Shown here piece by piece: positions 19,791-29,429 of a DNA stretch of 64,000 nt (the stretch's first letter is position 1; every line of letters begins with the position of its first letter). The notes beneath the pieces were generated by a model that saw nothing but the letters and a program-made list of their open reading frames with translations, did not search any database and was not told where the DNA came from. This DNA is from a bacterium (GTDB taxonomy: Bacteria > Bacteroidota > Ignavibacteria > Kapaibacteriales > UBA7675), in NCBI GenBank assembly GCA_030430495.1, contig JAUIKM010000010.1, forward strand, positions 1 through 64,000. Direction: 5' to 3'. Position numbers and translations under genes: made by a program.

Positions 19791-20162
19791 TTAGAATTCC
19801 AGGCCGCCTTCGCGGGCGCCGTCAGCCAATGCTTTAATTCGGCCGTGATACCCAAAACCGTTGCGATCAAACACAACCGTTTTGATGTCTTTGGCCACAG
19901 CACGTTCCGCCAGCGCTTTGCCGACAATCGTGCTCACTCCGATTTTGCCCTCGGCCGCTTTGACCTGATCGGCCAGCGTCTTCTCCGTGCTGGAGGCGGA
20001 AACAAGCGTCCGTCGGCTTACATCGTCGATGATTTGCGCGTAAACATGTTTGGCGCTGCGGAAGACGCTCAGTCGCAGACGTTTTTCACGTCCAAGATTG
20101 ATCGTGTTCCGTACGTGATTCTTGCGGCGCTGATAGCGCACCAATTTTTGAGCCGTTTTCAT
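19791..20162 (-). CDS. rplR: 50S ribosomal protein L18
   Basis: RLSVFRSAKHVYAQIIDDVSRRTLVSAS ... FDRNGFGYHGRIKALADGAREGGLEF. Confidence 0.95.
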   Translation of the reverse strand: MKTAQKLVRYQRRKNHVRNTINLGREKRLRLSVFRSAKHVYAQIIDDVSRRTLVSASSTEKTLADQVKAAEGKIGVSTIVGKALAERAVAKDIKTVVFDRNGFGYHGRIKALADGAREGGLEF

Positions 20163-20189
20163 TTTACACACCCGTCACGGATTGCGGAC

Positions 20190-20735
20190 TTACTTGCCCT
20201 TGCCGCCGGACTTACCGGCTTTACGGCGAATCTGTTCATCTTTATACCGGACCCCTTTGCCTTTGTACGGCTCCGGCGGTCGAATCTTGCGAATCTTGGA
20301 GGCTATCTGGCCCACCAGCTGTTTATCGATGCCCGATACGTTAATCACCGTCGGTGAAGTCGTCTCGAACTTGATGCCGTCCGGCGGAATGAATACAACC
20401 GGGTGTGAAAAGCCGAGGTACATCAGCAGCTTGTCGCCACGCATCTCCGAACGAAAACCAACGCCTTCGATCTGGAGAGTGCGCGAAAAGCCGTTGGTGA
20501 CGCCCTCAATGGCGGAGGCCGCCAGCGCACGCGCCAGGCCATGCTTGGCACGGATGTGCTTTTCGTCTGATTCGCGGGAAAACGAAATCTTTCCGTCTTC
20601 CATCGAATAGCCAATTTCCTGCGGCAGGCGGACCGAAAGTTCACCTTTGGGACCTTTTGCCGTCAGACCGTTGACGCCAAATTTTACTTCGGCACCGCTC
20701 GGAATTTCTATGATTTTTTTGCCTATACGAGACAC
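20190..20735 (-). CDS. rplF: 50S ribosomal protein L6 (GTG start)
   Basis: VSRIGKKIIEIPSGAEV... GTG at 20735 gives the canonical N-terminus; GKGVRYKDEQIRRKAGKSGGKGK. Confidence 0.95.
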   Translation of the reverse strand: MSRIGKKIIEIPSGAEVKFGVNGLTAKGPKGELSVRLPQEIGYSMEDGKISFSRESDEKHIRAKHGLARALAASAIEGVTNGFSRTLQIEGVGFRSEMRGDKLLMYLGFSHPVVFIPPDGIKFETTSPTVINVSGIDKQLVGQIASKIRKIRPPEPYKGKGVRYKDEQIRRKAGKSGGKGK

Positions 20736-20769
20736 TTCCGACTCCTGATCAAGAGACGAGGATCGATAC

Positions 20770-21165
20770 TTACCAAACTGTGCAGATAACTTCACCGCCG
20801 ACGTTAGCGCGACGTGCTTCTTTATCTGTAATTACCCCATTGGGCGTCGAAACGATTGCGATGCCGAGTCCGTTGCGCACGCGCGGGAGGGACTGGGCGG
20901 AGGAGTAGCTGCGCAGACCCGGACGGGAAATGCGTTTGATTTCCGTGAAAGAGGGCCGGCCCTCGTAGTAGCGCATGACCACGTGAAGTTCGTCTCGCGG
21001 CGAAGCCTCTACGCGCGTGTAATCAACGATGTAGCCCTGTTCTTTCAGGATTTCAGCAATCGCGATTTTCATGTTCGACGCCGGCATCACCGCCCGCTTG
21101 TGCTTCGCACGCGCAGCATTGCGAATGCGCGTCAGGAAGTCGGCTATAGGATCGCTCAGGTTCAT
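20770..21165 (-). CDS. rpsH: 30S ribosomal protein S8
   Basis: DPIADFLTRIRNAARAKHK ... GLGIAIVSTPNGVITDKEARRANVGGEVICTVW. Confidence 0.96.
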   Translation of the reverse strand: MNLSDPIADFLTRIRNAARAKHKRAVMPASNMKIAIAEILKEQGYIVDYTRVEASPRDELHVVMRYYEGRPSFTEIKRISRPGLRSYSSAQSLPRVRNGLGIAIVSTPNGVITDKEARRANVGGEVICTVW

Positions 21166-21206
21166 GTTCTCGAGAGCTCGCGTTAAGATTGAAGATCAAA
21201 TTCTTG

Positions 21207-21476
21207 TTACCAACTGGCTTTGCGGATGCCCGGAATCTTGCCTTCCAATGCCAATTGGCGGAAGACGTTGCGGCAGATACCGAACTTGCGGTATACCGCA
21301 CGCGGACGACCGGTCACGCTGCAGCGATTGCGCACGCGCGAAGGCGAGCTGTTGCGCGGGAGCTTTTGCAGACCTTCGGAGTCGCCCTCCGCTTTCAGCT
21401 CCGCGCGCTTCTTCGCGTATTTTTCCACCATCCGTCGACGCTTATCATTGCGCGCCACCATGCATATTTTCGACAT
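21207..21476 (-). CDS. rpsN: 30S ribosomal protein S14 (89-aa type lacking CxxC)
   Basis: [20 protein letters not shown] ... [40 protein letters not shown]. Confidence 0.95.
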   Translation of the reverse strand: MSKICMVARNDKRRRMVEKYAKKRAELKAEGDSEGLQKLPRNSSPSRVRNRCSVTGRPRAVYRKFGICRNVFRQLALEGKIPGIRKASW

Positions 21477-21518
21477 ATCTACACCAAGCTGGATTTATTG
21501 GCTGTGTTTGTTTCTGGT

Positions 21519-22154
21519 TCAACTCTTGCGGAACGGAAATCCAAATTCCTTCAAGAGGGCGAACGCCTCTTCATCCGTCGGCGCATTAGTAACAAAGGTG
21601 ATATTCAGACCGGAAATGCGGCTCACCTTGTCAACGTCGATTTCAGGGAAAATGATCTGCTCGCGGACGCCCACCGTGTAATTGCCGCGGCCGTCAAAGG
21701 CTTTGTCCGGCAGACCGCGAAAGTCGCGGATACGCGGGGTGGCAATGTTGATGAAACGATCCAGGAATTCAAACATGTGCGCACGGCGCAGCGTCACACG
21801 CACGCCGATCGGCATGCCCTGACGCAGTTTGAAGTTCGAGATCGAAGCACGTGCGCGCGTCACCACTGGACGCTGACCGGAAATAAGCTCGAGTTCATTC
21901 AGAGCGGATTCCAGCAGCTTGCGGTCCTGAACGGCCGCGCCCACACCCATATTCATGGAAATTTTTTCGAGGCGAGGCACCTGCATCACCGACTTGTATT
22001 CAAAGCGCTTCATCAAAGCGGGAACAACCGTTTCGCGATAAAAGCTGCTCAAACGCGGCGGCGGCATTTCTGCGCCATCTTTCATACGCGGACCGACCGG
22101 CTGGAATTCCAGCTTTGACTTTTTCGGTGCCGCTCCTGCTACATTTTTCGCCAT
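21519..22154 (-). CDS. rplE: 50S ribosomal protein L5
   Basis: [23 protein letters not shown] ... [23 protein letters not shown]. Confidence 0.95.
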   Translation of the reverse strand: MAKNVAGAAPKKSKLEFQPVGPRMKDGAEMPPPRLSSFYRETVVPALMKRFEYKSVMQVPRLEKISMNMGVGAAVQDRKLLESALNELELISGQRPVVTRARASISNFKLRQGMPIGVRVTLRRAHMFEFLDRFINIATPRIRDFRGLPDKAFDGRGNYTVGVREQIIFPEIDVDKVSRISGLNITFVTNAPTDEEAFALLKEFGFPFRKS

Positions 22155-22195
22155 GATGCTTTATGCCCTTAGCAAATACAAATTCGTGTGTGCGA

Positions 22196-22546
22196 TTAAA
22201 CTTCCGAGCCCGTGCTGCGTGCAATGCGCGTTTTGCTGCCGTTTTCTTCGGTGCGGCTGCCCAGTCGCGTCGGTTTGCCGTTGTCGGCGACCAACTGCAC
22301 GTTGGAATAGTGGATCGGCATTTCGCGCTCAAGGATTGTGCCCTCCGGGTGCTCCTGCGTCGGACGCTGGTGACGCTTGCGGATATTCACACCTTCGACG
22401 ACCACCTGCATTTTGTCCGGATCGATCGCCAGGATGCGCCCCGTGACTTTTTCCTCGCGGTCGTTACCGGCAATAACCTGGACCAGGTCATTTTTCCTGA
22501 GTTTGAGCTTCGGCTTCTTGTTGCCGCCTTTTTTTGCGTTTTTCAT
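22196..22546 (-). CDS. rplX: 50S ribosomal protein L24
   Basis: KLRKNDLVQVIAGNDREEKVTGRILAIDPDKMQVVVEGVNIRKRHQRP. Confidence 0.93.
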   Translation of the reverse strand: MKNAKKGGNKKPKLKLRKNDLVQVIAGNDREEKVTGRILAIDPDKMQVVVEGVNIRKRHQRPTQEHPEGTILEREMPIHYSNVQLVADNGKPTRLGSRTEENGSKTRIARSTGSEV

Positions 22547-22563
22547 GATGCGCTAACTCCGCT

Positions 22564-22929
22564 TTACAGCACTTCAGGAGCAAGTGAGACAATCTTCATG
22601 TAGCTCTTTTCGCGCAGTTCACGCGCGACCGGTCCAAAAATGCGCGTTCCGCGCGGCTCGCCCTGCGTGTTCAGCAGAACAACAGCGTTTTCGTCGAAAC
22701 GGATATAAGAACCGTCCTTGCGGCGAATTTCCTTCTTCGTGCGCACGATTACCGCACGGGACTTCTCGCCTTTTTTCACACCCGCATTGGGAATGGCGTC
22801 TTTGACGCTCACCACGATCAGGTCGCCGACGCCGGCATACTGGCGGTTGCCACCCAGCACGCGGATACATCGCACACGGCGGGCACCGGAATTGTCGGCA
22901 ACAACGAGGTTGGTTTCTTCCTGAATCAT
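22564..22929 (-). CDS. rplN: 50S ribosomal protein L14
   Basis: [27 protein letters not shown] ... [13 protein letters not shown]. Confidence 0.97.
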   Translation of the reverse strand: MIQEETNLVVADNSGARRVRCIRVLGGNRQYAGVGDLIVVSVKDAIPNAGVKKGEKSRAVIVRTKKEIRRKDGSYIRFDENAVVLLNTQGEPRGTRIFGPVARELREKSYMKIVSLAPEVL

Positions 22930-22942
22930 AGATCAACCCTCC

Positions 22943-23272
22943 TTACTTGGCGCGTTCAATAACTTCCACCAGGCGCCAGCGTTTGCGTGCGCTCAGGGGA
23001 CGTGTTTCCATGATTCGAACCACATCGCCGATGCTGCAGGTGTTCTGCTCATCGTGCGCCAGGTACTTCTTGGTTTTTTTGAAGTACTTTTTGTAGATCG
23101 GGTGTTTAACGCGACGTTCGATCGCCACGGCGATCGTCTTGTCCATTTTGTCGCTCACGACTTTGCCGATACGCATTTTACGCCGGGGGCGTGCGGATTC
23201 GGAGTCGGAATTTTGCAGCGCGGAGCTCGCATCGGTAACAGGAGTTGTATTTTCCATTTTGCCATCCAGCAC
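22943..23272 (-). CDS. rpsQ: 30S ribosomal protein S17 (N-terminally extended ORF)
   Basis: [44 protein letters not shown]. Confidence 0.95.
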   Translation of the reverse strand: MLDGKMENTTPVTDASSALQNSDSESARPRRKMRIGKVVSDKMDKTIAVAIERRVKHPIYKKYFKKTKKYLAHDEQNTCSIGDVVRIMETRPLSARKRWRLVEVIERAK

Positions 23273-23275
23273 AGA

Positions 23276-23491
23276 TTAGGCTGCCGTAGATTCGCTTTGT
23301 TGCTTTTCTGTAATAATGGTCTTGATGCGGGCAATGTCCTTGCGCGTAATGCGGATTTGCGCCGTGTCTTCCAACTCGCCGATAGCACGCTGAAAACGCA
23401 TGTTCATCAGCGTTTCTTCGATGTCGGTCAAAGTGCGTTCCAGCTCTTCAACCGGAAGATTGCGCAGATCCTCCGCTTTGCGTCCCTTCAT
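23276..23491 (-). CDS. rpmC: 50S ribosomal protein L29
   Basis: LRNLPVEELERTLTDIEETLMNMRFQRAIGELEDTAQIRITRKDIARIKTII. Confidence 0.95.
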   Translation of the reverse strand: MKGRKAEDLRNLPVEELERTLTDIEETLMNMRFQRAIGELEDTAQIRITRKDIARIKTIITEKQQSESTAA

Positions 23492-23493
23492 GT

Positions 23494-23913
23494 TCAGCCC
23501 TCGTAATCGATGCGTGTGACAAACTTCGTTTTGATCGGCAGTTTGTGCGAAGCCAGACGCAACGCTTCCATCGCGCGCTCGCGGGAAACACCGTCGATTT
23601 CAAACATAATCCGACCGGGACGAATGGACGCTACCCAGTATTCCGGGTTCCCCTTACCGCTACCCATGCGCGTTTCCGCAGCTTTTTTGGTCACCGACTT
23701 ATCGGGGAAGATGCGAATCCAGACTTTACCGTCACGACGCAGATAGCGGTTGATTGCAATACGCGCCGATTCTATCTGACGGTTAGTGATCCAGGCCGTG
23801 TCAAGCGACTTCAGGCCGAACGATCCAAAGTGCACCGTCGATCCGCGATACGCCTTGCCGCGGCGCTTACCGCGCTGTACTTTTCTGTAGCGTACTCGTT
23901 TGGGACTTAACAT
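23494..23913 (-). CDS. rplP: 50S ribosomal protein L16
   Basis: [35 protein letters not shown] ... [14 protein letters not shown]. Confidence 0.97.
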   Translation of the reverse strand: MLSPKRVRYRKVQRGKRRGKAYRGSTVHFGSFGLKSLDTAWITNRQIESARIAINRYLRRDGKVWIRIFPDKSVTKKAAETRMGSGKGNPEYWVASIRPGRIMFEIDGVSRERAMEALRLASHKLPIKTKFVTRIDYEG

Positions 23914-23948
23914 CTCTTTTTCCCGTTATTGAGGCCTACCTGCCGATC

Positions 23949-24617
23949 TTACTTGTTCGACCGGGCAGGACGTTCCTGAAACAATGTCGGCGTACCGATA
24001 ATCTCGCCGAGGCAAATCCACACTTTCACACCGATAGCACCTTGGATCGTTTGCGACGTCGCCGTTGCATAGTCGATATTCGCGCGCAGCGTGTGCAGCG
24101 GGATGCGGCCGTCCTTATACTGTTCCGTACGCGACATCTCAGCTCCGCCAAGACGGCCGGAACATTTGATGCGGATGCCTTCGGCGCCCATACGCATCGT
24201 AGCGCTCAGGGCCTGCTTCATGGCACGGCGATAAGAGATACGACCTTTAATTTGTTGCGCAATCGTGTCAGCCACCAATTGTGCATCCAACTCGGGACGC
24301 TTAATTTCGCTGATCAGGATTTTGACGTCTTTAGCCGTCAGGCGCTTCAATTCTTCTTCGAGTTGAGCGATCTCTTTACCTGAGCGGCCAATCACCACGC
24401 CGGGGCGCGATGTCTTGATCGTCAGGCGGATCTGCTTGGGCGTGCGCTCAATGACTACCCGCGAAACTCCGGCCTTGCGAAGGCGGTTAGCCAGATAGTT
24501 GCGCACCATCAGGTCTTCGGAAAGTTTGGCGGCAAAGTTGTGTTCTTCAAACCAGTTGGCATCCCAGGGGCGGATAATGCCCAGACGCAGGCCGATCGGA
24601 TTTACTTTCTGTCCCAA
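23949..24617 (-). CDS. rpsC: 30S ribosomal protein S3
   Basis: MGQKVNPIGLRLGI ... GVIIGRSGKEI-like VVIGRSGKEIAQLEEEL ... GVKVWICLGEI. Confidence 0.97.
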   Translation of the reverse strand: MGQKVNPIGLRLGIIRPWDANWFEEHNFAAKLSEDLMVRNYLANRLRKAGVSRVVIERTPKQIRLTIKTSRPGVVIGRSGKEIAQLEEELKRLTAKDVKILISEIKRPELDAQLVADTIAQQIKGRISYRRAMKQALSATMRMGAEGIRIKCSGRLGGAEMSRTEQYKDGRIPLHTLRANIDYATATSQTIQGAIGVKVWICLGEIIGTPTLFQERPARSNK

Positions 24618-24636
24618 ATCACTAACTCCTGGAATT

Positions 24637-24981
24637 TTAGTCTAGCGAAGAAACAACGATCGTAAGGTGATTTGAACGCTTGCGCACCCGGTACGCCCGA
24701 CCCATCGGGGCGGGATTGACGCGTTTCATCGTCGGGCCCTGGTTTACGAAAGCCTCCGAGATGACGATATTTTCGTCCGCCACCGGAATCTCGTCGTTCT
24801 TCACCGTCAGATTGGCCAGCGCAGAGCGCAGAACCATTTCAGCCGCAGTGGCTGCCCGCTTGGGTGAGAACTGCAGGATCGCTTTTGCTTCAGCGGCCGA
24901 TTTGCCGCGAATCAGGTCGATCACCAGCCGCATTTTACGAGGGGATCCCCGCAGATAGCGTTTTGTCGCGCGTGCTTCCAT
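24637..24981 (-). CDS. rplV: 50S ribosomal protein L22
   Basis: KYLRGSPRKMRLVIDLIRGK ... GPTMKRVNPAPMGRAYRVRKRSNHLTIVV. Confidence 0.96.
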   Translation of the reverse strand: MEARATKRYLRGSPRKMRLVIDLIRGKSAAEAKAILQFSPKRAATAAEMVLRSALANLTVKNDEIPVADENIVISEAFVNQGPTMKRVNPAPMGRAYRVRKRSNHLTIVVSSLD

Positions 24982-25015
24982 GTTCGCACTCTCTCCAAAT
25001 CAAAGTAATGCGGTT

Positions 25016-25285
25016 TTACTTCTTCCTGTGTCCGGCATGACCGCGGAACGTACGCGTCGGCGAAAACTCACCGAGCTTGTGCCCCACCATATTTTCCGTC
25101 ACATACACCGGAATAAATTTGTTTCCGTTGTGTACCGCAAAGGTATGTCCAACGAAATCGGGGGAAATCATCGACGAACGGCTCCAGGTCTTGATGACCT
25201 TCTTTTTGCTGGAGCGGTTCATCTCTTCGATCTTCTTTTCCAGCTTATAGCTGATAAAAGGCCCCTTTTTAAGCGAACGTGGCAT
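25016..25285 (-). CDS. rpsS: 30S ribosomal protein S19
   Basis: [11 protein letters not shown] ... [53 protein letters not shown]. Confidence 0.97.
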   Translation of the reverse strand: MPRSLKKGPFISYKLEKKIEEMNRSSKKKVIKTWSRSSMISPDFVGHTFAVHNGNKFIPVYVTENMVGHKLGEFSPTRTFRGHAGHRKK

Positions 25286-25305
25286 ACGTTTTCACCTGCT
25301 AAACT

Positions 25306-26142
25306 TTATTTGACCCGCCGACGAACGATGTACTTGTTCGACGGTTTGCGCTTCTTGCGGGTTTTCAAACCTTTCGTCACTTTGCCCCACGGCGTCACCG
25401 GATGTTGACGACCACCACCGGACTTCGAACGGCCTTCGCCGCCGCCCATCGGGTGATCAACCGGATTCATAGCCATACCGCGCGTTTGCGGGCGAACGCC
25501 CAGCCAGCGCATGCGGCCTGCTTTACCGTAGGAAATATTTTCGTGGTCCGAGTTGCCGACCGTGCCCAGCGTTGCCAGGCAGCGAACAGGCACCATGCGA
25601 ACTTCGCTCGATGGCAGCTTCAGAGTCGCGTACTTGCCTTCGCGTGCCACCAGCTGAGCGGAAGTGCCGGCGCTGCGCGCCATCTGTCCACCTTTGCCTG
25701 GCTGCAGCTCAATGTTGTGTACGAACGAACCGAGCGGGGCGCGACTCAGCGGAATTGCATTTCCGTCGCGAATTTCCGCGTCCGGTCCGGATTCCAGCAC
25801 GTCGCCCACCTTGACTTTGTTCGGCGCTATGATATAGCGCTTCTCACCGTCTTCATATTTCAGCAGCGCGATGCGTGCTGAACGGTTCGGATCGTATTCG
25901 ATCGCCTCCACGGTGGCTTTTACGCCAAACTTCTCGCGGCGGAAATCGATGATCCGGTAGCGGCGTTTGTGTCCGCCACCGCGGTGACGCGACGTAATAC
26001 GCCCGGTGTTGTTGCGGCCGCCCGATTTTTTGAGCGGTTCCAGCAAGGATTTTTCCGGCGTCGTCTTGGTGACTTCCTCAAAGGTGCTCACCGAGTAGTA
26101 GCGCGTGCCTGGCGTAATCGGTTTAAATTTTCTGATGCCCAT
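25306..26142 (-). CDS. rplB: 50S ribosomal protein L2
   Basis: [28 protein letters not shown] ... [29 protein letters not shown]. Confidence 0.97.
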   Translation of the reverse strand: MGIRKFKPITPGTRYYSVSTFEEVTKTTPEKSLLEPLKKSGGRNNTGRITSRHRGGGHKRRYRIIDFRREKFGVKATVEAIEYDPNRSARIALLKYEDGEKRYIIAPNKVKVGDVLESGPDAEIRDGNAIPLSRAPLGSFVHNIELQPGKGGQMARSAGTSAQLVAREGKYATLKLPSSEVRMVPVRCLATLGTVGNSDHENISYGKAGRMRWLGVRPQTRGMAMNPVDHPMGGGEGRSKSGGGRQHPVTPWGKVTKGLKTRKKRKPSNKYIVRRRVK

Positions 26143-26160
26143 TGTGCCTACCCGTCGGGT

Positions 26161-26472
26161 TTATTCACCTGCGCCGCTGTCGAAGATGTCGATCGACTGG
26201 CCCGGTTTCAGAGTTACTATCGCTTTTTTACGGAGCGGTCGCTGCCCCTGAAAATATCCCTTGCGCGTCATCTGCGTCTTGCGTTTGCCTTTGACGCGGA
26301 TGGTGCTGACGTTGAGAACGTCGACATTGAAGCGACGCTGCACCGCCTGTTTGATCTGAATTTTGTTCGCTTTAGGATCAACCTCAAAAGTGTACTTGCC
26401 GGACTGCTCGCGCAGTTCGTTACTCTTTTCGGTAATCAGCGGACGTTTAAGCACCTGCATGGCGTCCCTCAC
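26161..26472 (-). CDS. rplW: 50S ribosomal protein L23
   Basis: VLKRPLITEKSNELREQSGKYTFEVDPKANKIQIKQAV. Confidence 0.95.
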   Translation of the reverse strand: MRDAMQVLKRPLITEKSNELREQSGKYTFEVDPKANKIQIKQAVQRRFNVDVLNVSTIRVKGKRKTQMTRKGYFQGQRPLRKKAIVTLKPGQSIDIFDSGAGE

Positions 26473-27095
26473 TTCCCAAACGATTGTACAATGGCATCAA
26501 CCGCGCTTTTGTGCAGCAGCAGTTTCTTGTGGCTCAGGATGTCGTAAGCCGACAAGGAAGTAGCCAGCGTCGTCGACAACTTTTTAATGTTGCGGGAGGA
26601 GCGGTAGACCGTCTCCTTCGGCTCCGGCAGCACCTGCAAAGTTTTTTCGCCGTCAATTTTCAGCGCCTTCAGCAGGGATGCGATGCTCTTGGTCTTGATC
26701 TCACTCATGTTGATATCTTCGACCACGACAACATTGTTTTCACGCAAACGCAGCGACAGAGCCGATTTGCGCGCCAGTCGTTTGACTTTGCGCGGCAGGT
26801 CAAGCCTGTACGTGCGTGGACGCGGACCAAAGATGGTACCGCCGCCAACCCACAGAGGCGAACGCGTTGTACCGGCGCGAGCCGTACCACGTCCTTTTTG
26901 ACGCCACGGTTTGCGACCGCCACCGCGAACTTCACCGCGTTCTTTGGCTTTGTGCGTACCTTGACGCTGGTGCGCCAGGTATGCACGTACAGCCAGATAC
27001 ATGCTGTGTTCGTGCGGGTCTACGTTAAATACTTCATCAGGCAGTTCGAGCTGCCCGGTTTTCTCGCCGTTGGCGTTGTATATGTCTACTGTCAT
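26469..27095 (-). CDS. rplD: 50S ribosomal protein L4
   Basis: HQRQGTHKAKERGEVRGGGRKPWRQKGRGTARAGTTRSPLWVGGGTIFGP. Confidence 0.97.
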   Translation of the reverse strand: MTVDIYNANGEKTGQLELPDEVFNVDPHEHSMYLAVRAYLAHQRQGTHKAKERGEVRGGGRKPWRQKGRGTARAGTTRSPLWVGGGTIFGPRPRTYRLDLPRKVKRLARKSALSLRLRENNVVVVEDINMSEIKTKSIASLLKALKIDGEKTLQVLPEPKETVYRSSRNIKKLSTTLATSLSAYDILSHKKLLLHKSAVDAIVQSFGK

Positions 27096-27105
27096 TGCCC
27101 GGACC

Positions 27106-27726
27106 TCAGAGCTTCACAATTTCCACTATGGTATTTTTCGCTCCGGGTATTCCGCCCTTCACGAGCAACAGGTTCGACTCAGGAATTACGCGCAGCACTT
27201 GCAGGTTGCGCACGCTGACGCGTTTGCCGCCCATGCGTCCACCCATTCGCATTCCCTTGAAAACGCGGGAGGGGTCGGACGACATACCGATCGATCCCGG
27301 GGCGCGCGGACGGTCAGATTGACCGTGCGTTGCCATACCGACACCACCGAAACCATGGCGCTTTACAACACCCTGGAATCCACGGCCTTTGCTTTTTCCC
27401 GAAACCTTTATCAGATCGCCGGCATTAAAATCGTCAACCGTAATGATATCGCCCACCTGGTACGAGCCTTTGGCTAAGCGAAATTCACGCAGATAGCGTT
27501 TCGGCTCGATGTTGACGGCCGCATATTGCCCCGCCACCGGCTTGCGAACTTTGTGCTGCGGCATGTCGCCGTAACCGACCTGGACAGCTTCGTAGCCGTC
27601 GCGATCCTTGGTCCGCAGGCGCACCACCGGACAGGGACCGGCTTCGATCACCGTGCAGGGCACGTACTGCCCATCTTCGGTGAAGATGCTGGTTGTTCCC
27701 ATTTTCCGACCTAGTAAGGCGCTCAT
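27106..27726 (-). CDS. rplC: 50S ribosomal protein L3
   Basis: LLGRKMGTTSIFTEDGQYVPCTVIEAGPCPVVRLRTKDRDGY ... GFQGVVKRHGF. Confidence 0.97.
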   Translation of the reverse strand: MSALLGRKMGTTSIFTEDGQYVPCTVIEAGPCPVVRLRTKDRDGYEAVQVGYGDMPQHKVRKPVAGQYAAVNIEPKRYLREFRLAKGSYQVGDIITVDDFNAGDLIKVSGKSKGRGFQGVVKRHGFGGVGMATHGQSDRPRAPGSIGMSSDPSRVFKGMRMGGRMGGKRVSVRNLQVLRVIPESNLLLVKGGIPGAKNTIVEIVKL

Positions 27727-27741
27727 TCTCTTGCTCTCCTG

Positions 27742-28050
27742 TTAGACCTTGATTTCCACATCGACACCGGCAGGCAGCTCCAAACGCATCAGCGAATCAA
27801 CCGTCTTCGGCGTCGAATTGAAGATATCGATCAACCGTTTGTGGGTTCGCGACTCAAATTGCTCGCGAGCTTTTTTATTCACGTGCGGCGAACGCAGCAC
27901 CGTGTACACGGCGCGCTCCGTCGGCAACGGAATCGGACCACTGATGATCGCACCAGTCTGACGCACCGTGCGGATAATCCGCTCGGTCGATTTGTCGATC
28001 AGGTTGTGATCGTACGACTTCAGTTTGATGCGTATTTTGGTTCCAGCCAC
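27742..28050 (-). CDS. rpsJ: 30S ribosomal protein S10
   Basis: [40 protein letters not shown]. Confidence 0.97.
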   Translation of the reverse strand: MAGTKIRIKLKSYDHNLIDKSTERIIRTVRQTGAIISGPIPLPTERAVYTVLRSPHVNKKAREQFESRTHKRLIDIFNSTPKTVDSLMRLELPAGVDVEIKV

Positions 28051-28091
28051 CTGTACTCTCCGTTAAAGAGCGATGCAAATGAAAAAGAGAA

Positions 28092-28113
28092 GGGAGCGCT
28101 CAGACGCGCCCCC
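28092..28113 (-). terminator. Hairpin between tuf and rpsJ
   Basis: Minus-strand GGGGGCGC-GTCTGA-GCGCTCCC stem (one G.U) followed by CTTCTCTTTTTC. Confidence 0.5.
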
Positions 28114-28130
28114 ATTGGTCGCAAGACGTC

Positions 28131-29339
28131 TTATTCGATAATCTTGGATACAACACCGGCGCCTACAGTACGGCCGCCTTCGCGAATAGCGAAGCGCAGA
28201 CCTTCTTCCATAGCGATCGGTGCAATCAGCTTCACTTCCAGGTTGTCCACGTTGTCACCGGGCATAACCATCTCGGTGCCGCTCGGCAGCGTAACAACGC
28301 CCGTAACGTCCGTGGTACGGAAGTAAAACTGCGGGCGGTAGCCCTGGAAGAACGGCGTGTGACGGCCGCCTTCGTCTTTCGTCAGCACGTATACCTGGCA
28401 ATTGAAGGTATGGTGCGGCGTGATGGAACCCGGCTTCGCCAGAACCATGCCACGCTCGATTTCTTTTTTGTCAACGCCGCGGAGCAGCAGACCAACGTTA
28501 TCGCCGGCACGACCTTCGTCCAGAAGCTTCTGGAACATCTCGATACCCGTGACAACCGTCTTCTTGTGCAGGCCAAAACCCACCAGCTCAACTTCTTCGT
28601 TCAGCTTGACAATACCGCGCTCAACACGACCGGTAGCAACCGTACCACGACCCGTGATCGAGAAAACATCCTCAACCGGCATCAGGAAAGGTTTGTCCGT
28701 GGCGCGCTCCGGCGTCGGGACGTACTCATCCACGTTTTGCATCAGTTCGTAGATGCACTGCAGGCGCTCGTCATCAGGCGATGCGCCGGCATCGGAGCCC
28801 GCATCAAGAGCTTTGAGCGCCGAGCCCTGAATGACGGGGATGTCATCGCCGGGGAACTCGTACTTGCTGAGAAGTTCGCGGATTTCGAGTTCGACGAGCT
28901 CAATCAGCTCGGGATCGGCAATGTCGACTTTATTCATGAAAACAACGATACGGGGCACACCAACCTGGCGGGCAAGCAGAATGTGCTCGCGCGTCTGCGG
29001 CATCGGGCCGTCCGTTGCTGCAACAACGAGGATAGCCCCGTCCATCTGTGCAGCACCCGTGATCATGTTTTTGACGTAGTCAGCGTGACCCGGGCAATCC
29101 ACATGAGCGTAGTGACGGTTTTCCGTCTCGTACTCCACGTGAGCCGTAGCGATCGTGATTCCACGCTCGCGCTCTTCCGGCGCCTGGTCGATGGAATCGA
29201 AGGCACGGAAAGATGCCGTACCTTTCTTGGCGAGTGCCGAGGTGATAGCGGCGGTCAACGTGGTTTTGCCGTGGTCAACGTGGCCGATAGTACCAATGTT
29301 GACGTGCGGCTTAGTACGCTCAAATTTCTCTTTTGCCAT
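28131..29339 (-). CDS. tuf: Elongation factor Tu
   Basis: [33 protein letters not shown] ... [26 protein letters not shown]. Confidence 0.98.
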   Translation of the reverse strand: MAKEKFERTKPHVNIGTIGHVDHGKTTLTAAITSALAKKGTASFRAFDSIDQAPEERERGITIATAHVEYETENRHYAHVDCPGHADYVKNMITGAAQMDGAILVVAATDGPMPQTREHILLARQVGVPRIVVFMNKVDIADPELIELVELEIRELLSKYEFPGDDIPVIQGSALKALDAGSDAGASPDDERLQCIYELMQNVDEYVPTPERATDKPFLMPVEDVFSITGRGTVATGRVERGIVKLNEEVELVGFGLHKKTVVTGIEMFQKLLDEGRAGDNVGLLLRGVDKKEIERGMVLAKPGSITPHHTFNCQVYVLTKDEGGRHTPFFQGYRPQFYFRTTDVTGVVTLPSGTEMVMPGDNVDNLEVKLIAPIAMEEGLRFAIREGGRTVGAGVVSKIIE

Positions 29340-29429
29340 TGTTCCTGCTCCTACCGTGGATGCGTTAAAACAAAGTGTCTAGTTCAAGTTCAAATTTTGG
29401 AGGCTCTCTTCCGCTGAATCATTCGAATA